Program-made: the position numbers and the translations under genes | Assembly (NCBI GenBank): GCA_002506825.1 | Contig: DAYH01000010.1 | Span: 23,851-87,850 of the forward strand | Length of the DNA: 64,000 nt | Source: Euryarchaeota archaeon UBA103 | Lineage (GTDB): Archaea; Thermoplasmatota; Poseidoniia; Poseidoniales; Thalassarchaeaceae | Direction of reading: 5' to 3' | In this document: positions 26,446 to 35,200 of the stretch, piece after piece | Layout: the number at the start of each line of letters is the position of its first letter | How positions within the stretch are numbered: position 1 is the first letter of the stretch | The notes under the pieces: model-generated | What the model saw: the letters and a program-made list of their open reading frames with translations, nothing else | Told to the model about the DNA's origin: nothing | The model's database searches: none

Positions 26446-27354
26446 TCAGATAGCCGCCTCGGCTTTTGAGAGCCTTCTTGAACTATCGAGGATCTCCTTC
26501 CCCCTAGTTGAAATTCGCCAGTTTGGCCTCTTACTTTCTGATGAAGGCTCGATGATGTCGGACTTTCTGAGTTCTGACAAGTGATGACTCAGTAGTTGTC
26601 TGGAAATCAGTATCCTCTTCCTGATCTCAGTTCCAGACAATCCCAATGACCCTGAATCCGATAATACATCGAGGATAGCTAGCCTGGTCCCTACTATTGG
26701 GCTCGTGATAAGTCCGATTTCCTCTCTGGATATTGAGGAAATTGCGTAGCGCCTTAATTTGCCATCTCTCCAAGAGATAACCTGATTCTTCGACTCCAAT
26801 ACCTGAAGGTGATATGCCGTGACTCCGTTTGCTAGTCCTAGAGCGTCCCTCAATGCTGAGAAATGAATTCCAGCATTAGCCTCCAAGTATCCTAGTATAC
26901 GGCCTCTTGTCAGTAAATCATCTCTTGTTGAGTTAAACTTGGCAAGTAAAGGAGAAAATAATGCCATCAATACAGTGACTCTGACGAATTCAAATAAAAT
27001 CGACCCCATCATAATGGAACCGAGAGTGCTTGCCCCACCTATGATCAGATTACTCGGCAAGTCTGATTCTGTTGAGGTGGTACCTGCTCCTTCTTCTCTT
27101 TCTTCATATGCCCCATCTGTGTTTTGTTCCTCTTCGGGGTTATCGTCTTGCGACTCGAATGAATCCGCCATTATCAGCTGATTGTAATCCTCATCTCCTT
27201 CTTCTGTTAAGGCGGATTCATGTATAGAAAGCCAGTATCCAGAGATGATTGCAAGGATAGCAATCATACTTAGGAGTCGTACAGTAAGCACTCCGCGCAT
27301 CGTATATCGCAGGAGATTCCCCTCTTTGACTGGCTTGGTGAGTTGATTTGACAT
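26446..27354 (-). CDS. Membrane-anchored winged-helix regulator
   Basis: A 302-residue protein. Its N-terminal half has a transmembrane segment at about 27-46, an acidic Glu/Asp/Ser-rich loop of about 60 residues that should face outside, and a second hydrophobic segment at about 108-135. The cytosolic half has two winged-helix units: GRILGYLEANAGIHFSALR followed by GVTAYHLQVLES, then a second unit ending LSHHLSELRKSDII. This layout suggests a one-component sensor that binds DNA while fixed in the membrane. Ligand and targets are unknown. It is divergent from the M29-like gene, whose longest open frame it overlaps by seven bases. Confidence 0.7.
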   Translation of the reverse strand: MSNQLTKPVKEGNLLRYTMRGVLTVRLLSMIAILAIISGYWLSIHESALTEEGDEDYNQLIMADSFESQDDNPEEEQNTDGAYEEREEGAGTTSTESDLPSNLIIGGASTLGSIMMGSILFEFVRVTVLMALFSPLLAKFNSTRDDLLTRGRILGYLEANAGIHFSALRDALGLANGVTAYHLQVLESKNQVISWRDGKLRRYAISSISREEIGLITSPIVGTRLAILDVLSDSGSLGLSGTEIRKRILISRQLLSHHLSELRKSDIIEPSSESKRPNWRISTRGKEILDSSRRLSKAEAAI

Positions 27355-27398
27355 TCGGAGTGTCCTTGAATGACGACCTTCTCCGAGGGACGAAGCAG

Positions 27399-28430
27399 AT
27401 GGCGGAAGAGAGCCTAGATATTACCTCAAATGCGAATGAGCTGGCCGAAGCTATGCTAACAGCTTCCAGATCCGTAGTCAGGACTTGTATGCAGATTAGG
27501 CCGTCAGAACATGTTTTGATAGTGACGGATCCGGATTGTTCTGAAGTAGGCCAGTCACTTTATGAGGCCGCCGCAGAAGTGACCGACAGAGTTCTTCTGA
27601 TGATGATGCCCCCCTCTCACAAGAAGAGGGCTGAGCCTCCTGATCCTGTGGCTGAGCTGATGAGGCAACAGGATGTGGTGCTGATAGCTACGAAGAGCTC
27701 TTTGACTCACACGAGGGCTAGGAGAAACGCTTCTAGGGAGAATGCAAGGATAGCATCTATGCCTGGAATTACATCTGAAATACTAGCCAAGGGTGGAATG
27801 ACTGCAGACTATGGTGCCATGAAAAAGGAGATTTCGGGACTGAATGCATTACTTAGAAAGAGGACGTCGGTCAGAGTGAAGTCTTCTTCTGGTACTGATT
27901 TGACATTCAGCACTGGGGCGAGGTGGATATTGGAGGATAACGGAATTTGCAACAGACCTGGGCAAATCACCAATCTTCCTACAGGCAAGGTCTTCGTTCT
28001 CCCCAAGGAAGGCTCTGCGAATGGAAAGATTGTGATTGATGGGTCTCTGGATGGAGAGATTGTTGGGGAGCCGGTAGTCTTACTAATTGAGAATGGAAAT
28101 GTAATCAATATCTCAGGAGGGGAACATGCAGAAAGTATGATCTCTAAGATGGACTCAGTCAGAGGAATTGTGAAAACCTCTCAGATTGAGATGGTTGGAA
28201 CTCTAGCAGAGTTCGGTTTCGGTATGAATGCAAGATCGCATCTTTCTGGCAGTCAGCTGGAGGATCAGGTAGTTAGAGGGTCATCGTATGTCGCAATTGG
28301 CGATAATTCCTCACTTGGGGGGACATCCAGAGTGGGCTATCAGATCAGAGGAGTTATGCTAAAGCCCACCATTGAGCTAGAAGATGTAGATTTGGTCGTA
28401 GAAGGTAAAGTGACCGCTAGAAAGCGGTGA
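27399..28430 (+). CDS. Aminopeptidase T/M29-like protein, metal ligands apparently incomplete
   Basis: A 343-residue protein of the leucyl aminopeptidase (M29, COG2309) type. RPSEHVLIVTDPD starts the Rossmann-like N-terminal domain, and NLPTGKVFVLPKEGSANG with GEHAESM mark the catalytic domain. Active relatives have a His before AxGDN and a final HxD; here these positions read SYVAIGDN and GYQIRG. The protein may therefore lack one or both metals and not be a working peptidase. The ATG at 27399 is chosen because the TTG at 27348 would overlap the divergent regulator. The next gene begins four bases after the stop. Confidence 0.7.
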   Translation: MAEESLDITSNANELAEAMLTASRSVVRTCMQIRPSEHVLIVTDPDCSEVGQSLYEAAAEVTDRVLLMMMPPSHKKRAEPPDPVAELMRQQDVVLIATKSSLTHTRARRNASRENARIASMPGITSEILAKGGMTADYGAMKKEISGLNALLRKRTSVRVKSSSGTDLTFSTGARWILEDNGICNRPGQITNLPTGKVFVLPKEGSANGKIVIDGSLDGEIVGEPVVLLIENGNVINISGGEHAESMISKMDSVRGIVKTSQIEMVGTLAEFGFGMNARSHLSGSQLEDQVVRGSSYVAIGDNSSLGGTSRVGYQIRGVMLKPTIELEDVDLVVEGKVTARKR

Positions 28431-28434
28431 TGTA

Positions 28435-29049
28435 ATGAAGGTCGTTCTTTGGTGTAATGGCGTCCTTCCCAATGCCTCTGCTGTTGATAGGGCTCTTTCA
28501 GGAGAGGTTCTAATCTACGGAGTAGATGGCGGGGCCGATAAGGCCAAATCAATGGGGTTTGAGGTTTCAGAAGCCCTAGGAGATATGGATTCCATAGATA
28601 TCTCTTCTTGGAGTGGCAAGATGAAGGTCTTGCCGGATCAGGATAGGAGTGACCTTTCTAAAGCTCTGGAGTACGTCAATTCGATTGGAGTTACAGAGGT
28701 GGATATTGTTGGAGTGGAGGGGGGCGATTATGGACACGTTTTCGGAACCATGGCCTCTCTTACAGAGGCCCCGGAACGGATGAAGATCAGGATTCACTTT
28801 GAATCTGGAGTCCTCTATTTTTCCAGTCCTTCCAACGGAGGTTTCGAAATGCATATTTTAGTGGGACAGAAATTCTCGGTCTTCGCTCTGGCCCCTAGCA
28901 AGAGTACTTCGGTAATAGGAGGAAAATGGATATTAGAAAATGAGGCTCTTTCATTCTCAACTAGGGGACTTAGTAATGAGGGGATGGGTAGTTTGGTAAC
29001 GGTGAGCTCCGACGCCCCTATGGCCATTTTTGTCAATGACTCAATTTGA
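28435..29049 (+). CDS. Thiamine pyrophosphokinase
   Basis: A 204-residue enzyme that transfers pyrophosphate from ATP to free thiamine to make the cofactor thiamine diphosphate. GVDGGADKA binds ATP, ALGDMDSI gives the metal-binding Asp pair, and PDQDRSDLSKALEY matches the QDxTDxxKAL signature of the family. The C-terminal beta domain is present but degenerate. Most archaea instead make thiamine phosphate and use ThiL, so this indicates uptake and salvage of thiamine. It follows the M29-like gene by four bases (probable operon) and overlaps the convergent permease gene by nine. Confidence 0.85.
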   Translation: MKVVLWCNGVLPNASAVDRALSGEVLIYGVDGGADKAKSMGFEVSEALGDMDSIDISSWSGKMKVLPDQDRSDLSKALEYVNSIGVTEVDIVGVEGGDYGHVFGTMASLTEAPERMKIRIHFESGVLYFSSPSNGGFEMHILVGQKFSVFALAPSKSTSVIGGKWILENEALSFSTRGLSNEGMGSLVTVSSDAPMAIFVNDSI

Positions 29050-30126
29050 TTTAGTATCTGGATTTCTGGACAGCATTATTGCAATAGGTCGTGTTCTTGG
29101 GTCGCTTTCTAATCCTATCTTCATGATTACCGCCAGGGGGACTCCGAGAACCATTCCCATTATTCCCCACGCCCATCCCCAAAAGGCCACTAGTAGAAGG
29201 AGTACTATTGGGGACATATCCAGCCGCTGACCTGCTAACTGTGGCTCGACTATACCTCCCCAAATCTGTTGATTGGCAACTAAGAGTGCGATTAGCAATA
29301 GTGCTGTAGTTTGTGGGAGAACGATCAGTCCAAGGAGAATTGGTGGAATTATTGATAACAGGGCTCCGACGTACGGGATGAAGTCCATCAGAAATGTAAT
29401 TGATGCCCACAAGAATACGAATGGGATATCCATGTAGGAGAGGACTATAGCTGCCACGACAGCTTGACCGAACGCTACGGAGGCTCTAGTGACCACATAT
29501 GTGTTGATTCCCTCGCCTGACCCGGCGGCTACTGACATAACTCTCTCCACATCTTCTGGATAAGCTGCTTTGATTCTCTTCGGGAGCGTCTCAGCCTCCA
29601 GAATTATGAATAGCAGGAAAATTAGTACTGTGACCAAGCCAGTGGTGAATCCAGCTATCGTACCGACAAAACCCGCGGCATAGGAATTAACTGTCTCGAT
29701 AGTGACTAGGTCAGTAAGTGCGGCAGTGTTGGGTTGGTATCCAAATATCGATAGATCCTCGAGCCACGCAACCTTGGCTTCTAGAGATTTTTGCAGTTCG
29801 GGAGCTTCATTGGAGAAGTTCTGCATGTTAGCATACATCGAGTTTGATGCGAAAAACAGGAATCCCATCACTGTCGAAACTAGTACTCCATACGCCACCA
29901 GAGGATGCCCTCCGAGCCTCTCCTCTAACCACTGTGCCGGTGGCCTGATAAGGAAGAATATCAGAGTTGCAACGACAAGCGGTTGGATTACTGCTTTGAG
30001 GTGCACAATTGCAAGAACCCCGACGAACAAGACTATCGAAATATTAGCCAGAGTCCCTGAGTCGACCTTTGCTAGACTGGTGGTTTTCGCCATATATATC
30101 GGTGTTGCGAACTGGTCATGGCGCAT
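29041..30126 (-). CDS. AI-2E family permease (PerM/YdiK/TqsA-like)
   Basis: A 361-residue membrane protein with the family pattern: paired N-terminal helices (ISIVLFVGVLAIVHLKAVIQPLV), a middle cytosolic/amphipathic region, and C-terminal helices with the signature DFIPYVGALLSIIPP. Near the end lie QIWGGIVEPQLAGQRL and LSPIV-like LDMSPIVLLL, both typical. Family members include a quorum-signal exporter and Na+/H+ antiporters, so the substrate is open. The start is ATG 30126 (or 30093), 12 bases after the stop of the glycosyltransferase upstream, so the two are probably co-transcribed. Confidence 0.9.
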   Translation of the reverse strand: MRHDQFATPIYMAKTTSLAKVDSGTLANISIVLFVGVLAIVHLKAVIQPLVVATLIFFLIRPPAQWLEERLGGHPLVAYGVLVSTVMGFLFFASNSMYANMQNFSNEAPELQKSLEAKVAWLEDLSIFGYQPNTAALTDLVTIETVNSYAAGFVGTIAGFTTGLVTVLIFLLFIILEAETLPKRIKAAYPEDVERVMSVAAGSGEGINTYVVTRASVAFGQAVVAAIVLSYMDIPFVFLWASITFLMDFIPYVGALLSIIPPILLGLIVLPQTTALLLIALLVANQQIWGGIVEPQLAGQRLDMSPIVLLLLVAFWGWAWGIMGMVLGVPLAVIMKIGLESDPRTRPIAIMLSRNPDTKSN

Positions 30127-30137
30127 CAATGGTTCGC

Positions 30138-31376
30138 CTAATCTTGTGTTTGTATGGCCTCAAGATAGATTTTCTCAAAGGCGGCGGCGTTCCCATCGAA
30201 GTTGAACTTCTCAACCACTCTCTCACGTCCTTTGATTCCCCTCTGTGAATCTTCTTGGTTCAATATCTTCCCCAAAGCCATCAACATTGAATCCATATCT
30301 CCCATTGTGAAAAGGGCGCCGACGGTTTCGTCAACCATTTCTGGCAACGGCCCGTGATCGACGGTAACTATGGGGACTCCTGATGACATCGCTTCTAGTG
30401 GGATTAGTCCCTGGCCCTCGTAGAATGACGGGTAGGCGACTACATCCACGGATCTGTAAAGCTGGCCTAGCTCGGAGAATGACATCCCGGATTCAATATG
30501 GACAAAGTCCCCTACTCCAAGTCTGTTCGCCTGCTTCAGTAGTCTTGACTTCAAGTGCCCCCTCCCCACTATGACGAGTCTTGAGTTGGGAATTTTCCTC
30601 TGGAGCTTCGAAAACCCCCTGATGAGTGTGCCATATCCCTTCCTGGCGGCTAGTCTTCCTACTGCGAGCACAATCTTGCATTCCTGATCCCCTCCATCGA
30701 ACCTAGCCCTCATTTCTGAACGCTTGGAGATGTCCTCCGGGGAGTTGGGATCGGTTGGCCTGAACATCTGGGTATCTACTCCCCAGTGTACTACTCTGCA
30801 ATTCCAAGAGGGAGGCGCGTCATATCTCAATTCGAAGTCCTCTTTAGTGGCGTTTGAATTTGCTACGCATATTCTAGACTCATTTATCGCAAAGTTCTCG
30901 AATTTGGAATACCGACCAGCTAGGAATCTTATTGCTACATCATTTATGTTGGCCCATACTGCGGACTCTCGAGCTTTACTAGCTTCCAGTAGGCCATCTC
31001 GCTCACCAAGCCAAGATCCATGTAAGGAAGAGACGATGGGGGCAACTTTCTCTGAGCAACGCCTAAATTGAGATTTTGACAATGATATCATTGGGCAATG
31101 GAGATGGACGATATCCACTGGATATCGTTCATTTAGCCTCTCTAGCTCTGAAATCGCCCTTCTGCCATAAGAACGTGTGAACTCCATTGGTATCTTTGCC
31201 CATCCCACTTCCAGTACTTCCACGCCCTCCTGCGAGGGGGGCTTTCCAGCACCTGATCTGGTGATTACTGTTACCTTATGTCCCCTCTTAACTAGGGATG
31301 CCGATAGATGGAAAACTGTCGACCCCATGCCCCCCCATCTCGGTGGAAACTCAGCGGAAAGCATTGCAATGTGCAT
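30138..31376 (-). CDS. Glycosyltransferase, family 4
   Basis: A 412-residue GT-B glycosyltransferase that moves a sugar from a nucleotide-sugar donor to a cell-surface or lipid acceptor. The N-terminal Rossmann half opens with MLSAEFPPRWGGMGS, the glycine loop that contacts the donor. The C-terminal half has LAVGRLAARKGYGTLI and the EX7E motif SFYEGQGLIPLEAMSSG that holds the nucleotide sugar. It is cytosolic or membrane-associated. It is divergent from the GT2 gene (98 bases between), so this locus may build glycans for the nearby surface proteins. Confidence 0.9.
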   Translation of the reverse strand: MHIAMLSAEFPPRWGGMGSTVFHLSASLVKRGHKVTVITRSGAGKPPSQEGVEVLEVGWAKIPMEFTRSYGRRAISELERLNERYPVDIVHLHCPMISLSKSQFRRCSEKVAPIVSSLHGSWLGERDGLLEASKARESAVWANINDVAIRFLAGRYSKFENFAINESRICVANSNATKEDFELRYDAPPSWNCRVVHWGVDTQMFRPTDPNSPEDISKRSEMRARFDGGDQECKIVLAVGRLAARKGYGTLIRGFSKLQRKIPNSRLVIVGRGHLKSRLLKQANRLGVGDFVHIESGMSFSELGQLYRSVDVVAYPSFYEGQGLIPLEAMSSGVPIVTVDHGPLPEMVDETVGALFTMGDMDSMLMALGKILNQEDSQRGIKGRERVVEKFNFDGNAAAFEKIYLEAIQTQD

Positions 31377-31473
31377 CGTAGCTCAAATCTCCGATTCGGT
31401 ATGAGCATTTCAAGAGAACTACCAGAAGTCAGTCTTTCGCATTATTCAAAACGGAGAGTCCTGTGGCCAAATC

Positions 31474-32208
31474 ATGTCAGCCCCCCTGCCAGTGCATGTG
31501 ACTGTAGTCATACCGACGAGGAATGAGGAGGAGGCGATAGTTGACACGATTAGATCAGTACCGAATGACGGATGGTGCCAAAAGCTTGACTTCTTGATTG
31601 TGGATGGAAATTCGACCGATCGAACCAGAGAGCTTGCAGAAGGAGAAGGGGCTTCAGTCTACATAGAACCTCGCAAGGGGTACGGTAGAGCTTACAAGAC
31701 TGGTTTCTCGATGGCCCCGGGAGAAGTGATTGTTACTATGGATGCTGACTGCACATATCCCGGGGAGGAGGTCCCCGACCTAGTCAGGAAGCTGATTGAT
31801 GAAGACCTGCAATGGATAACATGTGATAGGCTCAAGAGAGCGGAGGAAGGATCTATGCCTGGACTCCATGGATTTGGGAACTGGGTCCTCTCCACTACTG
31901 CTTCAATCCTCTATTGGTATGGTATCCATGATTCACAGAGTGGAATGTGGGTTTTCCGCAAATCTATATTTGAGGATGAGCGTATCAGGCCTAAGCACGA
32001 TGGGATGCCCTTATCGCAGGAGTTCAAGATCAGAGCGCGCAGATACTTGGGGAGGAAGAATACTGCTGAGGTCAGCGTCCCATACCGTCCGAGGGTCGGA
32101 GAAGCCGAAATCAACACATGGGGAGACGGTTTACTCAACCTCAGATTCTTGTTCACTCATAGACTCGGTATGACTAGGCAAGTCACCCAATGGGGACCGG
32201 AGAAGTAG
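31474..32208 (+). CDS. Glycosyltransferase family 2, polyprenyl-phosphate sugar transferase-like
   Basis: A 244-residue GT-A glycosyltransferase resembling dolichol-phosphate mannose/glucose synthases. VVIPTRNEEEAIVDTI starts the domain, LIVDGNSTDRT binds the nucleotide, and VTMDADCTYP carries the DxD-type metal site. No transmembrane segment is evident beyond a hydrophobic helix near 130-145, so it probably sits at the membrane surface. Such enzymes charge the lipid carrier used for archaeal N-glycosylation. Its stop is three bases from the stop of the convergent beta-helix protein. Confidence 0.88.
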   Translation: MSAPLPVHVTVVIPTRNEEEAIVDTIRSVPNDGWCQKLDFLIVDGNSTDRTRELAEGEGASVYIEPRKGYGRAYKTGFSMAPGEVIVTMDADCTYPGEEVPDLVRKLIDEDLQWITCDRLKRAEEGSMPGLHGFGNWVLSTTASILYWYGIHDSQSGMWVFRKSIFEDERIRPKHDGMPLSQEFKIRARRYLGRKNTAEVSVPYRPRVGEAEINTWGDGLLNLRFLFTHRLGMTRQVTQWGPEK

Positions 32209-32211
32209 TGA

Positions 32212-35200
32212 TTAGACCTCGTACTCTTCGTCATCCGAATCCCTGGATTCAAATGTCGACCAAGACTCGATCATCTCCAAGTCTCTCTCTATCTCTCTCC
32301 TACGATTTGCCACTAGTACCATACCAACCGCGACCAATATTGAGATTATGATAATCACTACTGGTAGTCCTGAGCCGACTATCCACCCGACTATATCCAG
32401 TCCGTCATCCTCCACAATGGGGACGATTGACATCAGGGTCGGACTGACTGTATCGCCATCTAATGCCCATACTCCTATTGAGGCAGAAGATCCAGCGGTA
32501 ATCTCCCAATTTGTCTCGAAGGTCCAAATCCCATCATCTGCGACCAGATCTCCCAACTGGCCGTCATCTCTCATCTGAAATGCTTTCGAAAGCCCTCCAG
32601 CCACCATTTCCCCACCTACAGATGATGTCGTACCGTCCAGATCTTCCATTACGACTGTTATCCTAATACTGTTGACCTCGCCCATCTCAAGCTCTTTTGG
32701 AGATACGATCATATCCCTTAGAGTGGGTGATGATGCCCCAATTGTTAGGTTCACCGACGCTAGTGACTGAGCCCCTCTGGAGTCCTGTACTATCAGATCA
32801 ATTCGTACTGGACCAGGAGGGAGCTGGATAGACACTTTTTCCCTATTGCCCAGCTCTGTTCCATCTGACAAACTCCACCGGTAGAGAGTGATATCATCAT
32901 CATAGTCGAATGATCCTGAGCCGTTAAGATCCAATATTGTCCCGGGAACAATATACTGCCCTTCGGATAGTCCGGATATGAGTGCGACCGGATTTGTCTC
33001 CAACACAGTGATCTCCTGAGTATGAGATATAGTCATCCCATTTTCATCGGTCAGTTGAATGGTTAACGTATGGACTCCATGAGGCAGATAGTCGTTGTAC
33101 CAGAAGTCATTTGTGACATCCTCCAATATAGCCTCCATCATGAGATTAGAAGTAATAGTGACCGTGAAATCATCACCATCTGCATCGAATGACCTCCTAA
33201 AGTCGAAGAGTACTGGAAGGTTCGAGTAGACTACTACATCGGGTACCGGGGAGTCCATAATAAGGACAGGGGCGGACTCGTCAACCCTGAGCATTATCTC
33301 TGAAATATCTAGATTTCCAGACCCATCGTCTACAGTCAGGGTAATCTGATGCACCCCTTCTGGAAGTCTGGTTTCAACGGTCCAATCACTACCAAGAGGG
33401 TCCTCTACAATATCGCTTTCCCAAAGTACGCTTACAAGATCCGTGCTGGTAACGGAATTGGGATTACAGATTAGTCCAGAGCCGTTATCGGGTAAATCAG
33501 AGCATGCCATATCCCAGTCCCCAGAACCTGTTGAGCCAAGAGTGATAATTGTTCCAGAGTCAGTCAGAGAGCCATCTATGGGGCTAGATATCACAGAAAC
33601 TGGGAGTGAGTTGTTAACCTGTACCTGCTGACTGGAAGTGGTCCACTGGCCTGCATGACCTGGCCTGTCATCACTGGCCTGCATTGTAATCGTATGCGTT
33701 CCTTTAGACAATGTACCAACCCACTGTATGGTTCCATCTGAAGAAATCCCGGAATAGATAGTCCCGTCTATGTCACTCAAGAACTGGAACTTGATGTGAT
33801 CGCCCTCTGGATCGGTAGTTTGGGAACCATCGATTATCAGGATATCAGAAGAAGACTGCCCCGATCTTGAAATTGACATGACTGCATCGGGAATCTCATT
33901 GTACAGCTCGACATTGAAAGCCCATATCGAAGGAGGGTTAACTCCGTCTGATGCGTAAACGGTTACTGAGAACTGATTTGGTGCATCTGGGAATGATCTG
34001 ATTAGCTGCGAGGGGCAACTGGTTTCTTCGGGTGGCGTACTACCGTTTTCCTCGTACGATGCCGTCGCCCAGCAAGTCATCTCATCTCCTTCGGGGTCAT
34101 ACGTCTCTGACAGATAGATAGTGACATTCGCGGTCTGGCCCAGGTATAGCGTACCCCAAGCGGATATGGAAGGTGAGGTTCCCACTGATAGTACTGGTGG
34201 GAGATTTGTGAGCTCTATCTGCCTTGTTTCAGTAGAGCAATGCCCTTGATCATCACATACTTCTAGTGTGATTTGATGTAATCCATCTGAGAGGCAATCA
34301 TGACTCGAAAACCAAGGATTGCCGAAGAAGAAAGAGCCATTGGCATTTCCTCCACAGATGCCGAAATCTCCAGCAAGGTTTCCGTCGATACTACTAGTCC
34401 AAGTATAACTTAGATTGTCATTATCCAAATCCCAAGACTCGTTTGCATTGAAACTGACCGTACTTCCACTTGGATAAACAGATTCATCTTCCGGAGTTGT
34501 CCATATGATGAAGGGTGGCTGGTTAGAAATCTCTACCATGCACAGGGCAACTATATCCGATACTACCTGAATTGGGGCAGTATCATTGTGGACTCCATCG
34601 TAATCGCATCCCATGCTCATTGTGTTATTCTGGGACCACCCCTGAACTGGAGTCCATCTTTGGCCGATGAATGGGCCTACTACATCCCTGCCTGAGTAAG
34701 GAAGGGTGGCTGTGAAATCGGACTCATATTGAGTGAAAGTAATGTTGATGATTGAGAATGGGATATTTCTTAGATGTTGATTGATGACATTGGCCTCTAC
34801 CAGCCACATGATGTCGACTATGTTATCAGAGCCTGAGAAAATGGGAGTACCTATGTCGGAGGATGATATCCATCTAATGTGAGAGTTTCCTAGCGTGGAG
34901 AATGTATCAGAAAGCCCTTGGCCCTGAGAGAATGATGAGTCAGTGAAATTTGCGAACGTCGAGGACGTAGATGGTTCTGCCCCTACGCATTCAAAGGTTA
35001 CTGAGTATGAGATGAGCTCACTATGATCTACCATATCCAGACAGCCTTGGTTTCCTCTGATGATACTGGAATTGAGATATGAGGAAAGCCGACCGTTGGC
35101 AACCCAGTTCATTCCCCCATTAGTACCATAAATTTCCAGTGTGTCTATTAAGGCGTCTACAGCATTAAGATCTACTGAGTAAGAGCTGGAGTTCTGAAAT

